A stretch of DNA of 64,000 bases from Pseudomonas oleovorans subsp. oleovorans (GTDB taxonomy: Bacteria > Pseudomonadota > Gammaproteobacteria > Pseudomonadales > Pseudomonadaceae). The DNA is taken from positions 18,968 to 82,967 of the forward strand of contig NZ_NIUB01000022.1 of NCBI RefSeq assembly GCF_002197815.1. The letters are read 5' to 3'. A program made the translations under genes and the position numbers. Every line of letters begins with the position of its first letter. Position 1 is the first letter of the stretch. The notes under the pieces were generated by a model. That model made no database searches. It was given only the letters and a program-made list of their open reading frames with translations, and was not told the DNA's origin. Shown here piece by piece: positions 7,990-15,263 of the stretch.

Positions 7990-8943
7990 ATGACTACTCA
8001 ATCCAAAACCAAGAAACCGTCGCTGGCGAAGCTTGAGGCGGTCATCAAGGCGGCGCTGGCCTCGCCTGAGCATCGTCTCAGCAAGATCATTGCAATCACC
8101 AACCAGAAGGGCGGCGTCGGCAAAACCAGCACCTCCTTCAACTTCGCTCATTACCTGAACGAGCTTGGCTACCGTGTACTCGCGGTTGATCTTGACGGGC
8201 AGGGGAACTTCACCGAGCTGTTCTTCGATCAGAGCGTGCTGACGCAGTACGTTCATACCCCCGCTCTCGCACTTTTCGAGCAGGGTGGTTGCGATAATTT
8301 TCAGCCACTGACTCACCCGAGCGGCATCGACGTATTGGCGACTCCACGCAACTGCCATGAGCTGAATGAAATCGATAGCCGCTCGATCAGTGTCGCCGAG
8401 GTGTTCTTCAACAACCTCTCGGCAATCGCGCAGCATTACGACTTCGTTCTGTGCGATACCCCGCCGGCCCCAGGTGTGCGCACCACTTCGGCATGCGCAT
8501 CTGCCGACTACATCTTCGCTCCGGTGCTGGTTGATACGTTTGCTGACTCAGCGCTTGAAGGCGTCATCAGCAGCATTCAGAACATCGGCATGATGCTTGA
8601 GGCCGATCTGAGTCTTACCGGCATCTTGATTAACCAGCTGGTTCTGGACGGCACCGCTGACACGGCTCAGCAGTACAAAAACCTCGCCGCTCGTATCGGT
8701 TCGGCCCTCATCCCAACACCGATTCGCCAGACTAAGCCGTTCAGTCGTGCCCAGCGGAAGGGGATTCCTGTGTGGCACCTGCGCCAAAGCGGAAGTGAGC
8801 GCTCGACCAGCCACGAAACGCGCCAAGCGTATGGCGAAATGGCAGCTCGCATTCCTGAAATCCAGGCTGAGCGAATTGCATTTTTCAATGAAGTGAGCCG
8901 AGCAGTACGCGCCAAGATCGCGGCTGAGGCCACAGCGGTTTAA
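7990..8943 (+). CDS. parA: ParA-type partition ATPase
   Basis: This 317-residue protein has a deviant Walker A motif, NQKGGVGKTS (38-47), the switch region DLDGQGN (67-73) and a Walker B-like VLCDTPP (about 152-158), all typical of ParA ATPases. A 30-residue N-terminal extension precedes the ATPase core; it is too short for a classical helix-turn-helix domain. The start has an AGGAGAT ribosome site. ParA would bind DNA non-specifically when ATP-bound and be stimulated by the ParB encoded 11 bases downstream, segregating the plasmid. Confidence 0.92.
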   Translation: MTTQSKTKKPSLAKLEAVIKAALASPEHRLSKIIAITNQKGGVGKTSTSFNFAHYLNELGYRVLAVDLDGQGNFTELFFDQSVLTQYVHTPALALFEQGGCDNFQPLTHPSGIDVLATPRNCHELNEIDSRSISVAEVFFNNLSAIAQHYDFVLCDTPPAPGVRTTSACASADYIFAPVLVDTFADSALEGVISSIQNIGMMLEADLSLTGILINQLVLDGTADTAQQYKNLAARIGSALIPTPIRQTKPFSRAQRKGIPVWHLRQSGSERSTSHETRQAYGEMAARIPEIQAERIAFFNEVSRAVRAKIAAEATAV

Positions 8944-8954
8944 GGGGGGGGAGT

Positions 8955-10349
8955 ATGAAGGTACGTAATTTCGGGAAGCTTGGTGACAGCTCCGCTGCTC
9001 AGCTGAATGCCGGCACCATCGGCATTCAGAAGGACAAGGTGGTTCACCTTGATCCTACGACTGAAATCCTCTACGACCCGGCAGAGAACATCCGCAACGG
9101 GAAAGTGGTGGATGACAGCATCGAAGGTCTGATCGAGCTGCGTTTGACCATGGATGGAGCTGAACAGCTCCAACCTATCCGGGTGTATCCACTGCCGCCT
9201 GAAAAGCTCGACGCGTCTAAGCCGGCGATGAAATATGGCATTGCCTATGGCCATCGCCGGACGCTTAGCTGCCGCCTGACAACTGCTGATCATCCGAGCA
9301 TCGGACCGAAGCCCCGCAAGGTGGCAGCGGTGATTGACGTTGACTGGCTCAAGCGTGGCCGCTCCTATCGTCTTCGTTGCCAAATCCATGAGAACACCGC
9401 CAAGGTTGACCTCAACCCTGTTGAGCTGGGGCAGGCGCTTCGCGATTATCAGCGCGAGCTGGGCCAAGAAGAAAAACGGCACGTTTCCCAAACCGAGTTG
9501 ATGCAGGTATACGGGCTCCGTGAGAAGACCGTCTACAACCTTCTCAAGGCTGCGGATTTCCACCCTGTCGCGAAGGAGGTGTGCCACAGCCACCTGCTCA
9601 GTGACCTGGATACCATGGTTACGTTCGACGTTATCTGCAAGCTGAATGAGGACTTGGCCAAGGCAATCTTTGAGAGCCTGAAAGTGCCCGGCGCTCCCAG
9701 CAACCGTACTCTGATTCGTCAGGCGCGTGTTCTCGCAGAGGATGAGTCCTACAAGTTCGATCCTGAAACTTGGGTTTGGCCGGAAAGCGTATCTGCTGTT
9801 GTTGAGCGTCAGGCCGGGCCTGTCACTACGACTACTACGACCGCCCAGGCCCCGTCGCAGCTTCCAGGTTCCCAAGGTTCTGATGCGCCGTCTTCGACTT
9901 ATGGCCAGCAGCAAACAGGTGCTGCTACCCAGCAGAATTCGGGTGGCGCCGCTCAAGAGCCCCAAAGCACAGGTTCTCAGCCCGCCGCCCAGGTGAAGAC
10001 AGGTGGGCCGACTGAGACTCAGGCTCCTGCTCATCCTCAGACCCAATCTGGAACTCAGCCGGTGGTCGTTACTGATGGTGTCGCTGGCGCACCGGAGCAG
10101 GGCTCTCGCGCTAATCTGGACGGTGCTGCGCCGGAGGCAAGTGCGCATGTGGCGAGCCAGCCGATCATCATGGTGGAGTTCAAGATGGGCGAGGAAGCCA
10201 AAAAGACCTTCACGGGTGAACTGCTCGTAAGTCGGAAAGCCAAGGCAACCAGTGCGGGCGTGATTGCCTACCTCAACGACGAAGGCCGTGAAGAAGTGAT
10301 TGAGGTGCCGTTGAAGTACATCGGTCTGGTGTCGATCAATCACGCCTGA
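8955..10349 (+). CDS. parB: ParB-like partition protein with long flexible linker
   Basis: The gene starts 11 bases after parA behind a GGGGGGG-AG ribosome site. The 464-residue product has ParB-like motifs: YGHRRTLSCRL at 98-108 (the G-x-R-R box) and HENTAKVDLNPVE at 145-157, then a helix-turn-helix candidate at about 176-199. Residues 285-395 are a low-complexity linker rich in Thr, Gln, Ser, Ala and Pro. A small C-terminal domain follows (about 398-464, with IIMVEFKMGEEAKK). The linker is long for a ParB and could tether a dimerisation or DNA-bridging domain. It is probably the true partner of ParA, since the other ParB at 4767 is not linked to an ATPase. Confidence 0.85.
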   Translation: MKVRNFGKLGDSSAAQLNAGTIGIQKDKVVHLDPTTEILYDPAENIRNGKVVDDSIEGLIELRLTMDGAEQLQPIRVYPLPPEKLDASKPAMKYGIAYGHRRTLSCRLTTADHPSIGPKPRKVAAVIDVDWLKRGRSYRLRCQIHENTAKVDLNPVELGQALRDYQRELGQEEKRHVSQTELMQVYGLREKTVYNLLKAADFHPVAKEVCHSHLLSDLDTMVTFDVICKLNEDLAKAIFESLKVPGAPSNRTLIRQARVLAEDESYKFDPETWVWPESVSAVVERQAGPVTTTTTTAQAPSQLPGSQGSDAPSSTYGQQQTGAATQQNSGGAAQEPQSTGSQPAAQVKTGGPTETQAPAHPQTQSGTQPVVVTDGVAGAPEQGSRANLDGAAPEASAHVASQPIIMVEFKMGEEAKKTFTGELLVSRKAKATSAGVIAYLNDEGREEVIEVPLKYIGLVSINHA

Positions 10350-10361
10350 CAAGCCGAAATA

Positions 10362-10379
10362 CTCCGCGCATGCGCGGAG
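10362..10379. repeat. 14-bp palindrome, copy 2 (extended to 18 bp)
   Basis: CTCCGCGCATGCGCGGAG is a perfect 18-bp palindrome containing the exact 14-mer at 10364-10377. It sits 12 bases after the parB stop codon, so the parAB locus has a copy on each side. Confidence 0.9.
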
Positions 10380-10383
10380 CCAC

Positions 10384-10412
10384 AGGAGGGCATATTGCCC
10401 TCCTTTTTTTTT
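10384..10412 (+). terminator. Rho-independent terminator after parB
   Basis: Arms GGAGGGCA and TGCCCTCC are separated by three bases and followed by nine T residues. It ends the parAB unit. Confidence 0.9.
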
Positions 10413-11182
10413 GCCATTTTGGGGACATTCCGGCCTTGTCTCCAGCCCGCCTAGAAGCCAATCTGTACCTGCTCCATGTGACCTTTCCGCTTTACGTCAT
10501 TCGTAGAGTTTGGTCACGCCTCAGAACTTACTGCGTCCTCGCGGTTGTTCTGGGAGCTGATGCAGGTGGTGGTACTCATCGCTTGTATTGGCAACCCCGG
10601 ATTGGGACTAGATAGCCTCGGCTTTCAACTTCCAATCCCGCTCTCGGTTTTGGATTTTGATGGCTTCGGCTTGATGGTTCTGATCGGGAGTTGTCACTTA
10701 GACGGCCTGAGCTTGCTTGGGTCTTATAGGTGGCAGCTGTGTCGTCCTATTTGGTTCTTGTGTGGTTCGTCCGCCTCCCAGTGGTTCGATGCAGTGGCTT
10801 TGAGTCAATTTGGTTTGGGTTCGCCCAGGTCTTATTTGGCTTATCGTCCTGTTCGATTTGACGGCTTCGGCCAGATGGTAGACCAGGATTGCAGTTTGAA
10901 GGTTTGAGTTCGCTTGAGCCTGAAATCTGCACCGTCTGTCTTTTGTCTGCGTCTCGCACGCTGGCTTGATGGATGTGCTCCGGTCGTTCGCGTTGAAAGG
11001 GGCTTGCTCCGATCCTCGTTGATGATCGAAAGATGTTTGTTGTAAACGAAATGCTCAATGTTGCGAGCACAAGGCTCCAAGCGGAAACGCTGACGATCCC
11101 ATGCTTGTAACCGCCATCGGCGCCCTTGGTCGCCGATAGGCTGCTGTAGGGTCGCTTCCCAAGATTCATGAGGTGACTTGAT
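10413..11182. other. 770-base region without a convincing gene, G/T-rich strand
   Basis: I see no supported coding region. The open frame at 10545-10907 has odd composition, no ribosome site and no recognisable domain. The + strand between about 10620 and 10900 is strikingly rich in G and T (many TTGG and TGGTT runs). It carries two diverged copies of a phrase around 10657-10690 and 10859-10890, both with GGCTTCGGC followed by GATGGT. No iterons or DnaA boxes are evident. Its place just after parAB makes a non-coding RNA, part of a replication or transfer origin, or a decayed gene all possible. Confidence 0.4.
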
Positions 11183-11332
11183 ATGAAACGTACTCTGCTG
11201 ATCGTTCTAAGTGTCGCTGCTCTTGTCGGCTACAAGGCTTTCAATGATGCGCGCCACGATGTTGCAGGTGCGAACCAGTCTCGTTGTGCGGCCTACGCTG
11301 CAAATGACTTGGTATGCCCTTACAGCCAATGA
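11183..11332 (+). CDS. Small secreted or membrane-anchored peptide, 49 residues
   Basis: ATG 11183 is preceded by an AGGTG ribosome site and the gene is followed within 10 bases by a good terminator, which together support a real short gene. The product begins MKRTLLIVLSVAALVGYKAF, a basic start with a hydrophobic segment (about 4-17) that could be a signal peptide or membrane anchor. A short polar part with two cysteines (Cys-35 and Cys-45) follows, ending VCPYSQ. I do not recognise the family. It lies alone between the non-coding stretch and the primase-like gene. Confidence 0.6.
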   Translation: MKRTLLIVLSVAALVGYKAFNDARHDVAGANQSRCAAYAANDLVCPYSQ

Positions 11333-11341
11333 TGTACCCAG

Positions 11342-11365
11342 AAAAACCCGATCACTCGGGTTTTT
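11342..11365 (+). terminator. Rho-independent terminator after the 49-residue peptide gene
   Basis: AAAAACCCG and CGGGTTTTT arms with a six-base loop. The A-rich 5' arm means it could work in both directions. Confidence 0.85.
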
Positions 11366-11507
11366 CGCTTTAAGCGACATAGCCAGCAGTGAAAACTCGC
11401 AGGCAAAGCCAGGATTGATGCAAGAGCTGAAAAGCCCCGAGTCGAGCCTGGAATCCACGTCAAAGCGTGGAACGATCTTTAACAAAGCAGCACCACCAAC
11501 CCATAGG

Positions 11508-11538
11508 GGCAGACTTCCCCTAGGGGAGCTGCCTTTTT
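11508..11538 (+). terminator. Hairpin with T-tract in the leader of the primase-like gene (possible attenuator)
   Basis: GGCAG and CTGCC arms enclose a second perfect stem, CCCCTAGGGG, and are followed by five T residues. The structure ends only 18 bases before ATG 11557 and just ahead of its ribosome site (TAGGAGATAG). It could end upstream transcription or regulate this gene by attenuation. No leader peptide was identified. Confidence 0.6.
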
Positions 11539-11556
11539 CTTAGGAGATAGGCAGCT

Positions 11557-12807
11557 ATGAACCGCAAACGTGAAAACTCGAAGTTTTCTGAACCTCTCTC
11601 AGTGACCGTCCAGAAACTGGTTGATCAGAACGGGGGCTGGCTGAACGTGATAGGTCGCATGACCAACACGTTTGATCATGCACTCGCAAAGGTTGGCCGG
11701 CTTACCGACTGTCCGTTCCCTTCGCGTCATGGCAAGGGGGGAGGTAAGGGCGACTTCCGATTCTCGGATTCGACTGAGAATCACAGCCACATCGGCAGGG
11801 CGATTTGCACCTGCATGCAAGATGGTGGCATGAGTGCAGTAGAGCTTTTGATGGAAGACGGGATAGGCGGAGGTGACTACACCAAATGCCTGCTCGAAAT
11901 CTTCAAAGCTCTAAGTCCGGCAACGAGCGGTGAGCATGTAAGGAAGGAAGCGGCCTCGAAAGTGGTACGCCCAGCTGACAGCTCCACAGCTCTGACGCCA
12001 GAGAAAATCGCAGAGAGAAAGAGGAAGCTAGACCTCATTGCCCGAGACTTAGTGACCCTCGATCATCCAAGCGCTGCGCCTGGGCGTGCATACTTCAAGA
12101 AAAGGGGTATCCCGCTCAATGCAAACATTCAGGACGTGCGTTTCCATCCAGGCCTGGAGTATTGGGTGGACGATGAGAATGATCCTGAGAAGAAAAAGAA
12201 GGTCCTCGCTGGGGTTTTCCCGGCGATAGTGAGCGCGTTCCGTTCGGTTGATGGCCGTGTGGTGAACTTTCACCGCATATTCATTACAGCCGAGGGGGAT
12301 AAGGCTCCGGTGATCAAAGTCAAAAAGATTTGCTCGCCGCTGCCTAAGTTCAGGGGCTCATCCATTACCGTCGCAAAAACTGAGGGGCGTGTTCTGCACG
12401 TTACTGAGGGCGTCGAGAAGGGGTGGGCAATTCATCTGGTGACAGGTGAATCCGTGAAAGTCGCTTACTCATGCAGCAGCTTACCCAAGCTGTATGTGGA
12501 CAAAAGCGAGTACGACTCAGTAGTCATCTGGAGCGATAACGATCCGGTCAATCCGAAGCGTCGTCGGCCAGCTGGTGATGGTCAATACTTTGCTTGGGAA
12601 CTCGCACGTCGCCTCTACAACGAGGGTTTCGATGTGACCTTCATGATGCCAATCAGTAACTCAGTCAGCGAGAAGGGGCCGGACTGGGAAGACTTGATAG
12701 TTAGTGAAGGAGTGTTAGACCTTGAGGGGTCTTACTTCCGAGTCCAAACGCTGAAAACCTTCGCGGTTAAAGGTGGTGTTAAAAAGCAGCATTCCCGTGC
12801 TGCTTGA
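11557..12807 (+). CDS. TOPRIM-domain primase-like protein
   Basis: This 416-residue protein resembles plasmid and phage DNA primases. The N-terminal part (about 50-95) contains DCPFPSRHGKGGGKGDF and a later CTC, similar in layout to the zinc-binding domain of such primases. A TOPRIM-like core carries HVTEGVEKG (about 280-288), with the expected Glu-Gly, and VIWSDND (about 322-328), with the paired acidic residues. The middle section (about 150-260) has the linker seen in P4-type primases. It probably makes RNA primers for plasmid replication or for incoming single-stranded DNA. A helicase part is absent. Confidence 0.72.
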   Translation: MNRKRENSKFSEPLSVTVQKLVDQNGGWLNVIGRMTNTFDHALAKVGRLTDCPFPSRHGKGGGKGDFRFSDSTENHSHIGRAICTCMQDGGMSAVELLMEDGIGGGDYTKCLLEIFKALSPATSGEHVRKEAASKVVRPADSSTALTPEKIAERKRKLDLIARDLVTLDHPSAAPGRAYFKKRGIPLNANIQDVRFHPGLEYWVDDENDPEKKKKVLAGVFPAIVSAFRSVDGRVVNFHRIFITAEGDKAPVIKVKKICSPLPKFRGSSITVAKTEGRVLHVTEGVEKGWAIHLVTGESVKVAYSCSSLPKLYVDKSEYDSVVIWSDNDPVNPKRRRPAGDGQYFAWELARRLYNEGFDVTFMMPISNSVSEKGPDWEDLIVSEGVLDLEGSYFRVQTLKTFAVKGGVKKQHSRAA

Positions 12808-12845
12808 TCGCTTTCTGTCTGTCCTGTCGCGCTTTGCGCGGCAGG
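12784..12845 (+). terminator. Two hairpins after the primase-like gene
   Basis: AAGCAGCA/TGCTGCTT (12784-12805) overlaps the stop codon. CCTGTCGCGC/GCGCGGCAGG (12823-12845, one wobble pair, TTT loop) follows. Neither has a good T-tract, so factor-independent termination is uncertain. Confidence 0.35.
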
Positions 12846-12881
12846 CAGGCAGCCTCCTACTTCTTCCTCGTTTAGCTCATA

Positions 12882-13598
12882 ATGCGCTTCCACACACTGC
12901 GCGTAGATGGCATGCCTGACGTATCCCCAATCATTCGAGAACAAGAAGGTATTCGGCTCCGCGCTGCTTACAGGCGCATTAAGCTCAGGAAAAGGATTAC
13001 CCAGGCTGATTTGGCCATTGCCTGTGGCTGGCAAAGTGCGAGCACGTTTAACCGCCTGCTTAGCGGGAAGATCACGCTTACTGGTGAGGTTCTGACTAAG
13101 CTGTGCGGTCTTCTAGAGGTGTTGCCCTCTGATATTTCACCACGCCTTGCTGAATCCGTGGATGCCATCGCTGAGCATCTGGTGGCTAGGCTACTGCCTG
13201 TCAGCTATGTCAATTCAGTTACTCGCGGGAGTTGGGGGGAGCCATTTCTCACCACCCAGCGGATCATTCATTTCACTTCTGACAGCAATGCCTTTGCTCT
13301 GGCATTCGAGGCAGCCGCAGCCCCTGCTGGTCTTGAAGGCTGGGTGCTGGTAGTAGAGCCTGCTGGGAAACCCATGCCCGGTGACTTTGTTGTGCTTCGC
13401 CATGGCGCCGGCAAATACTCGTATGGTCGGATCGGGCAGCCGCAGCCAGATGGTGCTTGCCCTGTAGAGGTAGTGGGGCGCGGAGTGATATTGGCTCGGC
13501 CCAAGCAGTGCATGCTGGTTGCGACCCTCGTTCGCCAGCGGGCGCTACAGGAATCCCGCGCATGCGCGGAAAATCTTAATCAGCAATTCAGTCGGTGA
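12882..13598 (+). CDS. LexA/CI-like regulator with helix-turn-helix and S24-like domain
   Basis: The 238-residue protein has a CI/Cro-type helix-turn-helix at about 20-70 (RKRITQADLAIACGWQSAST). Its C-terminal half resembles the S24 peptidase fold of LexA and phage repressors, including PGDFVVLRHG (about 167-176) and a following Lys-x-Ser-Tyr-Gly-Arg. Where active members have a Ser-Met-x-Pro cleavage serine, this protein has a diverged DSNAFALAF segment (about 132-140), so self-cleavage may be lost. Its last residues, SRACAENLNQQFSR, are encoded by an inserted copy of the 14-bp palindrome. A start at ATG 12912 is also possible. It is probably a plasmid transcription regulator. Confidence 0.7.
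   Translation: MRFHTLRVDGMPDVSPIIREQEGIRLRAAYRRIKLRKRITQADLAIACGWQSASTFNRLLSGKITLTGEVLTKLCGLLEVLPSDISPRLAESVDAIAEHLVARLLPVSYVNSVTRGSWGEPFLTTQRIIHFTSDSNAFALAFEAAAAPAGLEGWVLVVEPAGKPMPGDFVVLRHGAGKYSYGRIGQPQPDGACPVEVVGRGVILARPKQCMLVATLVRQRALQESRACAENLNQQFSR
13556..13569. repeat. 14-bp palindrome, copy 3
   Basis: Exact CCGCGCATGCGCGG followed by AAAAT, inside the 3' end of the LexA/CI-like gene, where it encodes part of Ser-Arg-Ala-Cys-Ala-Glu-Asn. Confidence 0.9.
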
Positions 13599-14091
13599 TG
13601 CTTGCGGTAAGACGGCGGATGCGCTAAAAAAGCTATGTTCTATGTGCCAAGCTCTGCTTGCACAACCAGACTACCTTTGCGTCATCGCAGACGTTTTCTG
13701 GACCTGACCTCTCACGTCATCGTGTGATGGGAAGGAGACATTGCTAGACCATTTTGGTACGCAGCTTCTGTCTGTCGTACCGCATCGATTTAGCCAACCG
13801 TGTCCTCCGTTGAGTAGATGCGGCCAGGAGGCTAATTCATATAAAACGCGAGCCTCGCGTTTACTTCCTTGCTCCCCTTGCAAGGTAAGTCTTTGTCCTA
13901 CAGTCCAAGTATCACTGCGTTCTTTGATCGCTCGGTGATTTTGGAATTCCATTTCCCACTTTGGGACTTCACGCCTTGGGCTGACCTTGTTCAGCTCCGG
14001 CTGGGTATTGTCTGCGCATTGCGTAACTACCCGGCCAACCGCGCTCCGGGTATCAAACTAATGCCCCTGTGCGCGGCAGGTGGAGAAGAAA
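13599..14091. other. 493-base region with no convincing gene
   Basis: No well-supported coding region is seen. A TTG-initiated 65-codon frame (13741-13938) has a GGAAGGAG ribosome-like site but no recognisable domain. A dyad, AAACGCGA-GCC-TCGCGTTT, lies at 13844-13862 close to an AT-rich patch (TTCATATAAAA) that could be a -10 region. The segment probably contains the promoter for the gene at 14092. Confidence 0.35.
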
Positions 14092-14589
14092 ATGGCATAT
14101 CTTGAATATCAAAAGTGCTTGCTCCATGAGCAAAGGCAGGTCCAGAAGCGTCGAGAGGCGGAATTTTTGGATTCATTCCATCGTGGTTCTGCGCGTGTTG
14201 CAGCCATGATTGCGGAAGGTGCTTTGATTGATGAGGTGCTTGCACCTTTGCAATTAAATTGCTTGGAGAAGATGGAGTACGTTGCTAACAACAGTGTTTT
14301 CATCCGTGCCAAAGATGGGCATGAAGCCATCCAAGTTGTCTGGGCAGAGTCTCAGATAATTTGCGTACATCGTTTGCTCTCTAAGGAGTTTCGCAATGAA
14401 TTTCAGGCCTTGTGGCTCGGAGTTTGGAGTGAGCAACTTGAGGGCCGATCAAGGAGTGCTGTAGTAGCTTCGTTCAAGCAAAAGGTCGAGTACCGTGTGC
14501 TGATGCGTCAATCCGCAGGTCCAAACAGCGAGATTCAGTTTGCTGCGAGCCCTGCTGTGACGATGCCGAGCTACATACTACGTTCCTAA
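14092..14589 (+). CDS. Unrecognised 165-residue protein
   Basis: ATG 14092 is chosen because GGAGAAG lies 6 bases upstream; a GTG 12 bases earlier is the alternative. The protein starts with a charged helical segment (about 5-45, rich in Gln, Arg and Glu), then a mixed alpha/beta part with VWAESQIICVHRLL (about 85-98). No signal peptide or membrane segment is visible. I do not recognise it. A GC-rich hairpin follows, so it may be a single-gene unit. Confidence 0.55.
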   Translation: MAYLEYQKCLLHEQRQVQKRREAEFLDSFHRGSARVAAMIAEGALIDEVLAPLQLNCLEKMEYVANNSVFIRAKDGHEAIQVVWAESQIICVHRLLSKEFRNEFQALWLGVWSEQLEGRSRSAVVASFKQKVEYRVLMRQSAGPNSEIQFAASPAVTMPSYILRS

Positions 14590-14598
14590 AAAACCTAA

Positions 14599-14624
14599 CC
14601 GGCGACGGTTTCCAACGTCGCCGG
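14599..14624 (+). terminator. GC-rich hairpin after the 165-residue protein gene
   Basis: CCGGCGAC and GTCGCCGG are perfect arms. The downstream sequence is GGGATTTCC rather than a clear T-tract, so termination strength is uncertain. Confidence 0.45.
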
Positions 14625-14678
14625 GGATTTCCTTGCACGTTGGTTTTTTCTAGCCGACTTAAAAGCGAGGTAAATCCA

Positions 14679-14939
14679 ATGAACAAAAGTTCTAAATTCA
14701 AGGCTACGGCCTATAGCATCAACGTGTTCGTACTTGGTTTAACTGGTGGCTGGATAATCCCGGCTGATTTTTACAAGCCAGTGTCCTTAGTCACCGCACT
14801 CATACTGCTGGTGATGTTCCTGTCTGACTTCAAGCAGCCCTTTCCCAAGGACAAAGCGAGAGGGAAGGCCAATAAGGTCAAAACCAAGAGGAAACGTCCA
14901 CCGAAAAAGAGAAAGAGAAAGAGAAGCAAGAGAAAGTAA
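14679..14939 (+). CDS. Small membrane protein with an extremely basic C-terminal tail
   Basis: The start ATG 14679 follows a GCGAGG ribosome site. The 86-residue product has two hydrophobic segments (about 11-27 and 34-50). Its last 28 residues are almost all Lys and Arg with some Pro (for example KRKRPPKKRKRKRSKRK at the end). Such a tail could bind nucleic acid or acidic phospholipid headgroups on the cytoplasmic side. I do not know a named family for it. It is followed 39 bases later by another tiny membrane peptide. Confidence 0.6.
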   Translation: MNKSSKFKATAYSINVFVLGLTGGWIIPADFYKPVSLVTALILLVMFLSDFKQPFPKDKARGKANKVKTKRKRPPKKRKRKRSKRK

Positions 14940-14978
14940 CAAGCTCGACCTTTCTACTACTTTTATTAGGTGAATAAA

Positions 14979-15077
14979 ATGCACGACATTATCGCCAATG
15001 CTGGTGTAATACTGCTGCTCATCGTTGGAACCAGTCTCTGGTTGTATGCGAAATGGCAGGAAAAACCATCACGATAG
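14979..15077 (+). CDS. 32-residue single-span membrane peptide
   Basis: ATG 14979 is preceded by TTAGGTG, a reasonable ribosome site. The product, with an IIANAGVILLLIVGTSLWLY core, is one hydrophobic helix (about 4-23) with a short basic tail, KWQEKPSR. Its size and layout are typical of small membrane peptides or type I toxin-like peptides, but there is no direct evidence of function. It lies just before the first structured leader of the MoxR-VWA block. Confidence 0.45.
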   Translation: MHDIIANAGVILLLIVGTSLWLYAKWQEKPSR

Positions 15078-15088
15078 TCGCGTAAACA

Positions 15089-15263
15089 ATCGCCCTCGGC
15101 CATCTGGCTGGGGGCGATAACTCTGTAACACAGAGGGCTGCAAGAAAAACTCTTGGCCCTCTGGGGCTAGGTGTTTTTCTGGAGTTCTTAATTCCATGCC
15201 TAGTCCCCGCGACCTAGGCATTAAACCTATATGCACTGTTCGCGGCAGTTGCGGAGAAACATC
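15089..15263 (+). promoter_or_regulatory. Structured leader 1, upstream of the MoxR-type ATPase gene
   Basis: After a first hairpin (15089-15095 with 15112-15118), stem A pairs CAGAGGGC (15131-15138) with GCCCTCTG (15156-15163). Its loop segment AGAAAAAC (15143-15150) is exactly complementary to GTTTTTCT (15173-15180), forming a pseudoknot. Stem B pairs CTAGG (15167-15171) with CCTAG (15199-15203). Stem C pairs ATGCCTAG (15196-15203) with CTAGGCAT (15214-15221), so B and C cannot coexist. The stem C loop contains CCGCGA, complementary to TCGCGG (about 15240-15245) just before the ribosome site. The same architecture recurs upstream of 16538 and 19121. Confidence 0.65.

Noticed and set aside
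8940..10352. 470-codon minus-strand open frame opposite parB
   Set aside because: It mirrors the plus-strand ParB-like gene, which has clear motifs, a ribosome site and a terminator. The antisense product is basic, low in complexity and has no recognisable domain.
10545..10907. 120-codon frame in the region after parAB
   Set aside because: Composition follows the G/T-rich DNA, there is no ribosome site and no domain.
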